NCBI GenBank assembly: GCA_037157565.1
Contig: JAZHRO010000003.1
Coordinates: forward strand, 39,569,001-39,633,000
Length of the DNA stretch: 64,000 nucleotides
Origin: Thalassia testudinum
Lineage: Eukaryota > Streptophyta > Magnoliopsida > Alismatales > Hydrocharitaceae
Direction of reading: 5' to 3'
Shown: piece by piece, positions 10,507 to 21,213 of the stretch
Layout: every line of letters begins with the position of its first letter
Numbering within the stretch: position 1 is the stretch's first letter
Notes under the pieces: generated by a model
What the model was told of the DNA's origin: nothing
The model's database searches: none
What the model saw: the letters and a program-made list of their open reading frames with translations, nothing else
Program-made: the position numbers and the translations under genes

Positions 10507-12150
10507 ATGTATTCTTCCACACCACACTCGCATTTCCAATCCTACCCTCCTACCACCACTTATCCTCAAAATGATTACTATCCTGACTCAGCTTCTGACT
10601 ACCCATCAACTAGCTAGGATAACTTTGATTGGGGATATGATTTCGGACCTTGATATCATGAACAAAATTATTATCCTTTCGAGAGCTACACTGAATATAG
10701 ATCATCATCCTATTTTGAACAAACCAACCCAATCTATAATCAGGAAGGATGTGATGATTATAACACATACCCTCATCAAGATTATGCTGAACATAGGTCA
10801 CTTCATTCTTTGAATAACTTGAAACGACCTACTATCAGGGAGGGACACAAGAACCTCAATTTTTTGTCTCCCTTAGATTTAACCCAAACCCACTCAACCC
10901 TCAACCAAACCACTTAGTTCAGGTGAACTAGGTCTAGGATACGTTGTTGGATAAGTTTAGGAACACTATACAATCTTTAGAAGCTCAGCCAACACCATGC
11001 ATTGAAGCATTGGGGCCTATAATCAAAATGATTGATGAGCTTAATAGTTCTTTATTGGATTGGATCCAAGATGTTAAGGATAGGGACCCAAGTGATTTTT
11101 TTCTTAGGAAATTATCGAGATTGACAATGAAATTTGTGGTTCACTTAGTCCAATCTTGTGGTGATTCCGAGGATAAACTCCCTTTAGGAGAGCCAATGTC
11201 AGAACTGGCTCAGGCACTTGTCGGGGGGGACACATTTTTCAAGACCAAGGATGACTAGGTTGGTCTAAAGCAACTAATTGAGGATGTTGTGATTTTCTCA
11301 CCCATGATCCCTGAGCCAGGGAACGAGGAAAAATATGCCTCTATAGACCAAGGAACAACATATGATTTTGAGACATATATAAATGAGGATTAAGGATTCT
11401 TTAATTCTGAGGGTGAGGACTCTCTTAGTGAAGTCTCACTTGAAGCTAAGGAAAATGATTTTAGTGATGCTTCAAACATTGAGGATTATGATCTGATTGG
11501 GGTTGACATGGAGGATTTTGAACTTATTATAATTGGAAACCCAAATCTTCAAACAAACCCTGAAGAATATATTGGTGATCTCGAAATTATCAGATCCAAC
11601 TCAATTTTGATTCAGCCACAATTGTTTGAGTTGGATATCTTTGATGGGTTGTACAACAATCTGGAGGTCTCGGAAACACTGATCTTCAAGGATAGAAATT
11701 TGGAAATGAAAATTTGGGAGGCTAATTCTAAGGGAAACACATTCTTGGATCTAAGGGTTCCTATTGACCTAAAACCACCAACCTTTTATGAGGGCCCTTA
11801 TGATATCTTTAACGTGCAACCGAAGTATAGAACAACTAACTATCTTTCTATGCTGTACTCTAAGTTGAGACTCGAATCTATTGAACCAGATCTAGCCATT
11901 GTCTGCCACTTTAGACATGGGTTGCACACCACAAAACCATAGGCCCGACCCCGCAAGCACAATAATCTTCGATTCTGGGTGATTTTCATCTAGATCCTTA
12001 GAATGACTCAACCTTAGGGCATGGGCTTGTACCATAATCTGGTACACATTTATGGACATCTTCTTCTAGCAGGTTTGAGGATCAATCTTTTAATTCTGAT
12101 TCTAACCTGCACTTATGAATTCTTAATTTCTTCTTTGTTTGTAAATTATG
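10507..12150 (+). pseudogene. ORF-X of unit A2 (unrecognised protein, degenerate)
   Basis: Function unknown. A likely start is the ATG at 10507 (MYSSTPHSHF). Order on the + strand: tyrosine-rich N-terminus with YPQNDYYPDS and IYNQEG; helical part, open at 10944-11258, with IQSLEAQPTPCIEALGP and SSLLDWIQDVKDRDPSDF; acidic part with TTYDFETYINED; then an open stretch at 11508-11942 with LFELDIFDGLYNN, NLEMKIWEANSKGN and YEGPYDIFNVQ. A hydrophobic segment with LLILILTCTYEFLIS follows near 12085-12140. Stops and shifts separate the parts. The LTR-leader-ORF-PPT layout puts ORF-X where gag-pol should be. Confidence 0.65.
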
Positions 12151-12154
12151 TATA

Positions 12155-12312
12155 GCTAAAGGCAATAAACTTAGCATGTGTGTATATTCCACGTTCTCTA
12201 CGAAGCTGACTAGATTTTCATGAAATTCAGGTGATATTTTGTTTATTCCACCCTTTTCATGTCTTTCCTTTTACAATGAGAACATTGCATCATTTAGGCA
12301 TGGTGGGGTGGA
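12155..12312 (+). other. Pre-PPT module and PPT1-like tract of A2
   Basis: Contains GGCAATAAACTTAGCATG, then AACATTGCATCATTTAGG, then GGCATGGTGGGGTGGATA. It is homologous to A1 6243-6410 and, reversed, to D 15413-15575. Confidence 0.6.
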
Positions 12313-12458
12313 TACTTAATTCTTAAATTATTTTCTTAGCTCCGTGGAATTTCTTTTATTTTCCTTAAAAAGAGAAATTTAAAACATTAAAATGATAAAA
12401 AAGAAATAAAATAAGGAGAAGACAACTTAGGCATTAGGAGTTGTTAACTTTAGGAAAT

Positions 12459-12463
12459 GATAC
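12459..12463. repeat. Target-site duplication of element D, left copy
   Basis: GATAC directly before the D LTR; the same five bases directly follow the other D LTR at 52875-52879. In A1 the uninterrupted homologous site is near 6550. Confidence 0.9.
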
Positions 12464-14205
12464 TGTTCAAACGTGTTTTGTGTGTTTGAAATCGGGGTTA
12501 AGAGTAACCCATTGTTATAGTTGCAAAACTCGTTTATCAAATAAAATTTTACCGAAACTCCAAGGGAGTCCTAGGTCAAACATAGGGAGGCGATGTTTGC
12601 TTTAATTAAAAATTGCGCTTCATTTTGTTTGTTTTTGGTATTTTGAGGTTTTGTTTTTTTTTTATGTTTTTGAAATAGCTAGACAAGTAGAGTAAATTCA
12701 CAAGAGAGATGGAACAAATAAGATATATTTCATAATTTTCTATTACAATAATCTACAAAAGCATAGAAAGTGAGAAAGGTGAGAAGGAATCTCAAGAATC
12801 GGTTGTTCGGCAAGACGATGGCGCCTGGCAAAGGCTTGGACGAAGGAGGTGAGTAGCGGGATGGCGGAGGTGAGATGTAGGAGGACGTCATGTAGAGGAA
12901 AGCTTCAGTGTGGCTCTGGAATGGAGGTGAGGAGGCGAAGATGATCTGCTACCGAAATGGAGATGGGAGGATGGCTCCAAGGCGACCTATGAATGGGGAT
13001 GGGAAGATGGAGGAATATTTGGTGGGGCAGAGGTTTGTTACACTAATAGGAGCCATGGAAGCTTGAAAGTAAGCTCTAACGGATCATTGGTAGGCTTACT
13101 AAATCTTAGGAGTAGGTGGGAGTAGAGTAGGTAGAGATGCAGAGGAATGGGGGGTGTAGGGGTGTTTATATAGTGATGGGAGGAGAAACATCCCACACAT
13201 AGACATTCAGCGATAGCTACAAGCATCACTAAAGGCTGCTCAAGCTGTCGCCAAAAGATCCATGCCTCTTCAATGCGTTGGTTGGCGCACACACTGTGCA
13301 GGCCATTTAGTGATGACTGCAAGTGTCACTAAAGGCCCTCTCTTCTGTCACTGCAAATCCCACGCCCTTCGCTCATGCCCACCTGCTATCCTTGAGGTTG
13401 GATGTGCCACAACCATTGGATTCAGAAGTGAATGGTTGAGATGTCATGGAGATCACACCACTCGATTGCAGGTGAGATGGTGCATTCTTGAGGAGTGTCA
13501 ACGGCCGTGTGTAGCATCCGCACTCATCTAACAGTGCCACGTGGTGATGCCTCCGCTACTTGATTGCGCCTGGGCTCATCCAATGGGCGCTCTTCACGAG
13601 ATTGCCTCCCCCACTACGGCTCGAACTCACGCTCGCGGTTTGTGAGTGCATGTCTTCACCAATATCCTAAGGCCGCAGTTCGTCGAGTGTAGGGAGCGGT
13701 GAAATCGCGCATCTCAACCGTTGGATGAAGATCCAATGGTAGAGATGAGGCCATCCTTGAGCTACCTGAGGTCAGGTGAGGAGTTCAGCCATGGAGCACA
13801 CATCTCAGCCAATCCAATGGCTGGGATCTCATCTTGCAGTGGGCTTGGGGATGCCTTGGCTCAATTGGGGTGGCTTGGATGGCACCACGTGACACCATCT
13901 GGGCCGTCCATCTTCTTCTTCTTGCAGAGGGTGCTACAGAGCTCTAATTGTGGTGATTTCCACATTAACGGATTGCGAACATTGCTCTGAATCCACCCAT
14001 ATGGTTTGATTCTTCATCCGAAGCTTATAATGGTGTCGCACTGCCTCCTGATCATGTAAAATGATGGAATTAATCTACATAATAAACAACTATCCTAAAT
14101 GCAATGCAATGGATGTTTGTACAATATTTATATCATGATATGCATTGCTAGGCCTAGGAACTATCCTAAATAAGCATTTATGATGAATTTATGCATGTCT
14201 ATCAT
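12464..14205 (-). repeat. 3' LTR of element D (1742 bases)
   Basis: Starts TGTTCAAACG and ends CTATCA on the + strand, paired with 51146-52874. It holds a TATA box (13163-13171), an imperfect palindrome at 13301-13337 (GGCCATTTAGTGA and TCACTAAAGGCC), a G-box palindrome at 13877-13900, and the U5 motif near 12575. Confidence 0.9.
13163..13171 (-). promoter_or_regulatory. TATA box of the D 3' LTR
   Basis: The minus strand reads TATATAAAC. The 5' LTR has the decayed form CAATATAAAC at 51808-51817. Confidence 0.65.
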
Positions 14206-14241
14206 ACCCCCATGCTTACTTTTTGCTAGTCCCTAGCAAAA
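14206..14241 (-). promoter_or_regulatory. PPT2 of element D with adjoining hairpin
   Basis: On the minus strand the stem TTTTGCTAG / GGA loop / CTAGCAAAA (14221-14241, perfect 9-bp arms) is followed by AGCATGGGGGTA (from 14217), directly before the LTR start TGATAG. The purine run would prime plus-strand DNA synthesis. Confidence 0.8.
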
Positions 14242-15412
14242 TTAACCTAAATGCTATTTATAAAAGTAGAATCAGGATTCGATTATTTAGGCAAAATTCA
14301 TTGACTGCTTTAGAAATCTCAACCCCAAGACCTAATTACAAAAACTCAATAGTGCCTAGGTGTCTATCAGAATGCAAACCATCCAAGCCCTCGCCTTATT
14401 TGAAAAGAGAAGACACACAATTTTTTTTCTTATTTTTCTTCTTTTCTATTTTTCTCCTTTACTTTTGGAGTATGACAATTTTGGAATAACTTTTTACGGC
14501 TACCCGACCTGCCCAAGACTCGAAAAGGACTCTAAGTGCTAAGCGTCTAGTGAAAAGAGTGAAAGACTCACTAGGCGGCTTTAAAATGGACTTCAAGTTT
14601 CTACGAACTTAGGTGCCCTTGCCTAGAGGTTTATCTTTTTGAAAGGTAGCTTTCTCCCTACAACTTTTATTTATGGGGTCAATACAAGAGTGAATCCAAT
14701 GTATATCTACCTAGTTTATTCTACTTCCCTGCTTCTTCCGTAAGTGTTTTGGGAATTATTGTGCATTTTTGTGAGCTGGGTTCTAGACAACCAGCCAATG
14801 GGTTGTTACCCATAGCAACTTGCCAGCCATATTCGCGCGGTGAAGTGTGGCTTTATTTTTTTTATTTTCTCCTTTTTCTTTTTTTTTCCTTTTTCTTTTG
14901 TATTTTTTTAAGTAGGTGACTTCCCTGATCTAAGATTTACCTAAAGGCAATAAGACAAAAATGGTCTTGTGGCCGGGCTCTGGACAAGTGGCCGATGAGC
15001 TGTTACCACTTACAACTTGCCAGCCATACCACCCTATATAGTTCATTAGCTACCCAATTTCCAAAGACACCACTGAAAAGTGAGTTATTGTAAAATGTTT
15101 GTAGATGCTTAGGCCTAAAGTCCCCTGAAATCAGAGGGCGGGTTGATAAGTTGCATACTTATCATCCCAATTTATTTACCAAATTAAAATGAATTTGAAT
15201 TGGCGAGGACTCAAGATTAAGTCCAGATTCGAGTGGACACCTGGGCTAATTAAACCCGAAGACATGAAGAGTCAAAGTATTCAGGTCTCAAAGCATCAAT
15301 TCAGAAAGTTTACAACTCCTAATGCCTATGTTCTCGTCTCCTAATTCTCTTTTTTTTTTAAGATGAAAAATAGGAAATTACTATTATGGCAGACCAAAAG
15401 AATCATAAGAAA
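14242..15412 (-). other. 3' untranslated region of element D
   Basis: No gene seen. It contains the doubled GGCTGGCAAG...CCAGA block (14777-14830 and 14976-15028) and the inverted repeat GATAAGT/ACTTATC at 15145-15163, both shared with A1. T-rich runs lie near 14870-14905. Confidence 0.6.
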
Positions 15413-15575
15413 CATCTACCCCCCCATGCTTAGCTAATGCAATGTCCTCATTGCTAAAAGTGAAAGCATGCTAGAGAGTAGAAGTAGAAGAATAGCACCA
15501 AGTTTTCATGAGATTCTGGTTAGCTTGGAACAATCTTTACATGTGCTTAGTTTAGTGCCTTCAGTTAGGCGATGA
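15413..15575 (-). other. PPT1-like tract and pre-PPT module of element D
   Basis: The minus strand runs from an in-frame TEGTKLST block directly after the integrase reading, through GAGGACATTGCATTAGCTAA, to GCATGGGGGGGTAGATG at 15413-15429. The module is shared with A1, A2 and G, which have no integrase. Confidence 0.7.
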
Positions 15576-16828
15576 TCAGCCTGCAATGGTTAAGGCAAGG
15601 TAAGAGCAACCTTGTTCGAGGCGGGTTCAGCGAGCATATGGTCAACAAAGGGTTTGAGATGCTATCTATTGACCTTGAAGATATTACCCATCTTTGCGTC
15701 AGAGATTTTGATGGCCCCATTAGGGAAAGTCCACTCAATAACAAATAGGCCATCGCACTTAGACCAAAGTTTGCCAAGGAAAAGCTCCAATCGAGAATCG
15801 AAAAGCCAGACCTTCTACTTTGGCTCAAAGCTCTAACGTCAAATCATCTGGTCATGTAGGGCTTTGGTCCTTGCCCTATAGATTCTGGCATTTTCATAAG
15901 CATCATTTCAAAGCTCCTCCAACTCAAATAGTTGGAGTTTCCTGGTTTTCCTGGCCAACTCTAGGTCAAAATTACATTTAATGTGGCCTAAAATGCTCGG
16001 TGTTAAAGTTCTACTAGTAAGTGACATGCCTTACCAAACATCAGAAGGAATGGAGACATACCGATAGGCAATTTGTACACCATACGGTAGGCCCAAAGTG
16101 CATCATCTAGCTTTTGGGTCCAATCCTTCCTATCAGGCCTAACAGTTTTCTACAAAATGTTTTTGATCTCCCGATTGGAGACCTCGGCCTGTCCATTCAT
16201 CTGAGGGTGGTAAGGTGTGGAATTCCGATGATTCACCCTATATTTCCCTCTAAATTCTGAAATCAGGCAAGAGTGAAATGTGTGCCACCATCACTGATAA
16301 TTGCCCATGCAACCCCGAACCGACTGAAGAAATTTTTCTTCACAAAATCGATGACCATCTTATGGTCATTGGTTCAGGTGGGAATTGCCTCAATCCATTT
16401 GGACACATAACCAACAGTGACCAGAATATACTAGTGTCCAAATGAAGGAGGGAAGGGTCCTACAAAGTCGATGCCCCAAATCTCAAAAATTTCGATGGAA
16501 AGCATTGGGTTCAAGGGCATCATCTCTCCTAGCCATTTTCCAGAGTGTCTGGTATCTGGTGCATGACTTTGAGAATTCCTAGGCATCCTTAAATAATGAC
16601 GGCCAATAGAATCCAGATTGCAAGATTTTTACTACCATCTTTTTCTCTAAAAAGTGTCCACCATATGCAGATGTGCGGCAGAACTCAAGTATGCTCTGGA
16701 ACTCAATTTCTGGGATGCATCAATGAATAATTGGGTCTACACTGATGTGGTACAGTGCGGGATTGTCCCAAAAATAATATTTGGCCTTAGACACAAGTCT
16801 ATCCCATTGTTGATTGGTCCAATCTTGG
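15576..16828 (-). pseudogene. pol (IN): Integrase of element D (most of the domain; split by element E)
   Basis: Integrase joins retrotransposon cDNA to host DNA. Minus-strand order: the end of the HHCC region with KAKYYFWDNPALYH (16760s) and SAYGGHF; FYWPSLFKDA (near 16600); the catalytic core with GIDFVGPFPPSFGH (near 16455), ISDGGTHF (16281-16302) and NGQAEVSNREIKNIL (near 16165-16205), giving the D, D and E of the triad; and a C-terminal part ending in the IEWTFPNGAIKISDAK block (15690-15740). Stops interrupt it, for example after PIIH and within KVNR-HLKPF, and there are frameshifts. The reading continues exactly across element E: removing E and one GGGAT copy joins ISQIP to QDWTNQQWD in frame. 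Confidence 0.88.
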
Positions 16829-16833
16829 GGGAT
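16829..16833. repeat. Target-site duplication of element E, left copy
   Basis: GGGAT directly before the E LTR start TGGTGTCG; the second copy is at 27241-27245 directly after the other LTR. Removal restores the integrase frame of D. Confidence 0.92.
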
Positions 16834-17518
16834 TGGTGTCGAACCCAGATAGGTTGCTAATATGATGACTTTATCGTTGAAATGTGTATAGTGGTTAACC
16901 AAAATCGGACCTAACCATCTCTTTACAAAATTTTTAACCTAGCCTACTTGAATTTATCTTGTCACTTTTAGGCCTAGGGTCGAACTCAGGGAAGTGGGGT
17001 ACAAGTCAAGTTTCTACGCCTTTCCTACAATGAGTCTCTTCCATTTGTTTATTGTGTTCTTGGTGTTTCTCTATTTAGATTTTTTTTTGGTAATCTTTGT
17101 CCTTGAGGCACACCCTCAAAATTAGGCTCTTGGCTTTGAGCCAAAATAGAGTTCCAAAATGGCTCTTGCTATTCACAAGACGGAGTACCTGCAAGTCAAA
17201 GATTATCTTTTCTCTTTTATACATTTTTTTTGTCTTTTTACTATCAGGAAAGCGAAATAGAAATAAAGTAAATATAGTATATATATATGTATATATTATG
17301 TATATAAAGGGGTGGGGGTGGAGGCGGAGATGGAGTGTAGCACGGTGTCAAGTCGGTCGTCGTCTAGAAAGATGCAACCGACAGGATGAGGTGCCGCATG
17401 GAGTGTAGGATGGATTGTGGGAGATGTGTGTGACCATGCTTTTTGTACTCGTGTATCAGGGAATATCAGAAACTGGTGCAGATATTCCCACGATACGATG
17501 TACGGTAAATAATGTGAA

Positions 17519-17689
17519 AATATATATATATGTATATATGTAAATATATCTATATGTATATATGGTTATATATAGGTATATATATGTTTGTATATATGTG
17601 TATATATATATGTATATATGTATGTAGCTATATCTATAGATAGATATATATTTAGAGGTATATATATATGTATGTATGTATGTATATAA

Positions 17690-17741
<52 letters not shown>

Positions 17742-18175
17742 CTATACTTAGTTATATAGGTAATAGTATATATATAGATATATGTATATTTATATATATA
17801 TATATATGTATATAAATGTATGTATATATATCAGTATATATATGTGTATATATATTTATATATAAGGATATAGTTATATATATATATGTATATGTATGTA
17901 TATAGACTAGTACATAGTTATATAAGTACTAATTTATGTATGATATATGTATAAATATATATATTTATATATGTTTGTATACTAATACATAAGTATATAG
18001 GTACTACTATATGTACAATATAAGCATATATATATATATGTAAATATGTATATATATATGTATATAAATATATGTATATATATATCAATATATATAAGTA
18101 TATGTATATATATATATATTCATAATACAGTATAGGTGTGTGTGTGTGTGTAGAAGTGTTAGTGCATGTGTGTGT
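17519..18175. repeat. TA microsatellite with GT extension in the E 3' LTR
   Basis: About 610 bases of TATATG/TATA units followed by a short GT run from about 18135. A GA run follows at about 18210-18245. The order TA-GT-GA is the same in the other E LTR and in J, but lengths differ. Confidence 0.9.
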
Positions 18176-18540
18176 GAGCATCGGTGTAGGGAGTGCTGGG
18201 AGTGTTGTGAGAGAGAGTGAGAGAGAGAGAGAGCGGGAGAGAGAGGGCAGGAGAGATGGCAGCCGCTCTGTTGGAGGCGAGGGCGCTGTTAAGGCGTCAG
18301 GGCGTGAAGGGCATCGTCTGGTGGTTCAAGCTCGTGTGTGGGCACGTGTGCACGCAGAGAGGCTCACGCTGGAGGGTGATGGGTGCAGAGAGCAGACGTA
18401 GCGCACTGTGCTACGCGAAGGCTGGAGTGGGTGCTCGCAGGTGCAGACGAAGGGAGCGAGCGAAGGCAGGCGAGCATGGGCGAGTGCGAGTGATGCGGGT
18501 GGAGACACACGCGCGGGCTGCGGCCGATTGCGGCACGTTG

Positions 18541-18625
18541 GGTGACTGGTAAAGTGAGAAGCTTTCCGGTCACCCCATTGTAGCCACAGTGTCGTGCAGA
18601 CTCAGGTGAACAGTGGCTACAGTGG
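18541..18625. other. Double hairpin in the E 3' LTR
   Basis: The first stem pairs GGTGACTGG (18541-18549) with CCGGTCACC (18566-18574), with an inner AAAG/CTTT and a 7-base loop. The second pairs CCATTGTAGCCAC (18575-18587) with GTGGCTACAGTGG (18613-18625). Both recur in the other LTRs of this family with partly compensating changes. Confidence 0.6.
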
Positions 18626-19252
18626 TCGTCTGCGCCGTGCAACTGGGAGCTGCAGGTGGTTTGAGTGTGGTCGACTCGCGGCTGGCGCGCGCGGGCTGGC
18701 ACGGGAGGGAGAAGGCCTACGCCGGCCAGTTGCGAGCGTGGAGAGCTCGCGACAGAGTGCGCGGAGAGGGAGGCGAGGGCTCCTTCAGCTTGCAAGGAAG
18801 CTTGTAGATGCTGGTAGGGTGCTGGAAGCGCTTGGCCGGCCACTGCAGAGGAGCGCAAAGGCCGATTGCAGGCGGAAGGGCGTGCGACAAGGTGGAGAGG
18901 ACTGCAGGCACACGCGGAAGGGGCTGGGGCTGCTGCTGTTGCCTTACTGTAGCTGCTACCTCCAAGTTGCGAGCATCACACCTTGAAGCGTGCTGCCATG
19001 GCTGAAGGTGCTGGAGCGGGAAAAAAAAAAGAAAAGAACCACCACACTCACCGACTCTTTGAAGAGCTGGGCGGTGGTGGTCCCACTATGGTGGTGTGCA
19101 CCGCAGTGAGGGCTCCTGCCCACCGGGTGTCTCCTCGGAGGAGGAGGGCCGACATATGGAGGGAGAGGGAGGAGAAGACATTAGCCTGGAGAGCTGCTGT
19201 GTTCTATTTTTTGAAGTGGACCAAGCTGCCTTCAAAGGATGAAGCCGTGGTC

Positions 19253-19260
19253 TTTTATAA
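19253..19260 (-). promoter_or_regulatory. TATA box of the E 3' LTR
   Basis: The minus strand reads TTATAAAA, in the same context as 26870-26878. Confidence 0.65.
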
Positions 19261-19623
19261 AGGAAGAAGGCAAGGCTAATTCATGGCTCACATGCGGCTG
19301 CAGGGAGAGGTTGGTATGGCTTGGCAAGGAGAGGCAGCCGCAGGGAAGGGTTGTAGTAGGGAAGCATTGCGCGAGAAAAAGCTGGTGTTTCATGCAGCCA
19401 TGGGAATCAATTGGAAATAAAAATAGAGATGGGAATTTTGCAAAGATGCACTTGAGAAAAAATGTAAAATGCAAGGCCATTTATTTTATTCTCCTCCTCT
19501 CTCAATTAAATGCATGCATGCATGTATTTTTACAATGCAACTATGGAGACCTAATATGCATTGGTAATGTTAGGAAATAGCACAAGATGGCACAATTGCA
19601 GGCGTATTTTTGCGGTGCAATCA

Positions 19624-19660
19624 TACCCCCATGCCTATCTTTTGCTTGTCCCTAGCAAAA
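19624..19660 (-). promoter_or_regulatory. PPT2 of element E with adjoining hairpin
   Basis: The minus strand reads a TTTTGCTAG / GGA / CAAGCAAAA stem (one mismatch, 19640-19660), then GATAGGCATGGGGGTA, then the LTR start TGATTGCACC. Confidence 0.8.
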
Positions 19661-20636
19661 CAGTATTTACAAATGATCTTAAGCTGAAGATTTTCTTCTA
19701 AGGCGATATAGGTGTGATTATTGTTGGATATTGTGAGAACCAATTGTAGAGAAGACTACCTGTACTTTAAGTCTCACATGACATCGATCAACTCTCGACT
19801 CACTCGGACTCCTGATATTTAAACCTTAAGTACGATTTCCAGGACCCAGGAGGTTTTTGCCGTACTCGAGAGCTCAAGAGGTTATGGCTTGTGTGTGGTG
19901 AAGGATCAAGAATGACCAGATGAACATTAAGACTCAAGCCTAGGGTTTCACAAATCTTTAAGTACAGGTTGGTCCCAGTTTCAGCTCATGTTTTTGGATT
20001 GACCCTTAAGAAGATGACGAAAAAGTCAACTCCCATTTTCTGATTTTTGTGGCTCAAAGGAAAACAAGGTATTTGTAACCTGCCCTGAAGAACTTCTTGT
20101 AGGGCAAAGACTTTATAGACGTTTGTGAGATATACTGACTTATTTGCAACTTCTTTTTTTTTTTCCTGAAACACGTGTCAGTATATCTCTTGCAACGTTT
20201 TTTGGAGGGGCACACTTTTCTTTTTGGTGGGAGAGTTTCTTTTTGGTAGAAAGAGTTTCTCCTAAACACAAGACTAAAACCTGGGATAAAAAGTCTACCT
20301 GCACGCGCAAGTAAGGACTGCACCTTCCCTAATGAACACTAGGGTTGGATCTTATGTTCACCTGGTCTTTCCTGATATGTGTAGTGTGAACCAAGTTTAC
20401 TTAAGCTCTCAAGTAAAAGAAAACCAATGGATCCTGTACTGGTGTCTCAGGTACAAGAATTCATCCTTAGTTAGGAGAGATTCCAATCTATTTTGGCAAT
20501 GCTCAAGTGAATTAAGCCGAGCCTTAGCGAATCAAGCTTCTGTGGCCTGGAAAGTCTTCAAAACAGATGTTGAATATCGATAAACACTTATTGTATTTTT
20601 GTTTCAGCTTTCAGATCATTACTAAACACTGTTTAT
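19661..20636 (-). other. 3' untranslated region of element E
   Basis: About 1 kb with no gene; homologous to 60417-61378 in J. It contains a perfect 13-base inverted repeat GAGATATACTGAC (20127-20139) / GTCAGTATATCTC (20177-20189), also perfect in J. Confidence 0.6.
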
Positions 20637-21213
20637 TTATATATATGTATATTTTTTTTTTCCATAATTATAAATAGGTGGGAACTGCATGATACCATAA
20701 AATACCCAGATCCTATGGATGCCTATCCACCCCCCCATTCCAAACAATGCTATGTCCTCATATGCATGTAGGGAAAGGTAGAGAAAGGATGAAAGATCGG
20801 GTAACGAGAGCTGAGGTGCAGGGTATACAGCAAGGTGGTAAGGTGGGTGGATGGTGGGTGGTGAAGTGAAAAGTGAAGTGATCATGATAGTGGCGTGAAA
20901 AGTGATGGCGGATGGTGAAAGGTCTGGCATTTTTTGGGACGAGAGTATCCCAGGTGGAACGGAGAACAAGTCGGGAAGAGGAAGTTGGCCTTCAGATTGG
21001 CCAAGAAGAGGGGCTCTTTGGATAGATGGATCCAAAAAGGAACAGCCCCAGTGAGTAACATGTGGGCTCAAGGTCCCAGTGTGGAATTGCAAATTTGCCT
21101 AATTTGGTGGGAAAGAAAGGGCAATCTGGTCTTTAAGAGTGTGGACCGGCGGTGAGCAACCCGGATATGACAGTCCATGAGGTATGGGAAGCAGAGAAAA
21201 CCTTGTTAGAAGT
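20637..21213 (-). pseudogene. Pro/Ser/Leu-rich tail after the element E protease (frameshifted)
   Basis: Not recognised. On the minus strand this replaces RT-RH-IN. An open frame of 151 codons (20637-21092) reads from MQFHTGTLSPHVTHWG through PLLGQSEGQLPLPDLFS, PPYHLAVYPAPQLSLPD and LSSFLYLSLHAYEDIA to GMGGWIGIHRIWVF. The matching tail in J is in one frame with the protease. In E a stop after CPVPSPG and a frameshift separate it from PR. The end of the frame translates the PPT1 tract, so the last residues may not be a real protein part. Confidence 0.55.
20725..20741 (-). other. PPT1-like tract of element E
   Basis: The minus strand reads GAATGGGGGGGTGGATA after GAGGACATAGCATTG, about 1.1 kb inside PPT2. 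Confidence 0.6.

Larger units (their letters stand above)
4560..12463 (+). mobile_element. Element A: tandem non-autonomous LTR element (A1 - LTR - A2)
   Basis: Two internal regions of the same kind follow each other on the + strand with a single LTR between them. The LTR at 7687-9283 has a PPT on its left, belonging to A1, and a PBS on its right, belonging to A2. Each unit has ORF-X, a PPT-like module and a 3' untranslated region. A1 lacks its own 5' LTR and leader because element B is inserted at 4560. A2 is interrupted by D at 12463 and resumes at 52880-53186. An LTR-internal-LTR-internal array normally arises by unequal recombination between LTRs. This is the oldest layer of the window, because B, D and I are all inserted into it. 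Confidence 0.78.
16834..19623 (-). repeat. 3' LTR of element E (2790 bases)
   Basis: Starts TGGTGTCGAACCC and ends GGTGCAATCA on the + strand. From its transcription start (high end) it has an RY repeat (19511-19524), a TATA box (19253-19260), a GC-rich block of about 1 kb, a paired hairpin (18541-18625), GA, GT and TA microsatellites, and the U5 motif near 16985. About 2.4 kb lies downstream of the TATA box, an unusually long R-U5. ORFs of 60-164 codons in the GC-rich part lie on both strands and are not consistently conserved, so I do not call genes there. Confidence 0.9.

Noticed and set aside
17519..18135. Long TA arrays as a possible replication origin, matrix attachment region or CRISPR-like array.
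   Set aside because: They occur at the same place in every LTR of one family and have no spacer-repeat structure; they are microsatellites carried by the LTR.
18594..18986. Open frames of 60-164 codons on both strands in the GC-rich part of the E and J LTRs (also 26041-26603 and 59314-59790).
   Set aside because: They sit inside LTRs, overlap on opposite strands, and change frame and ends between copies. High GC alone lowers stop frequency.
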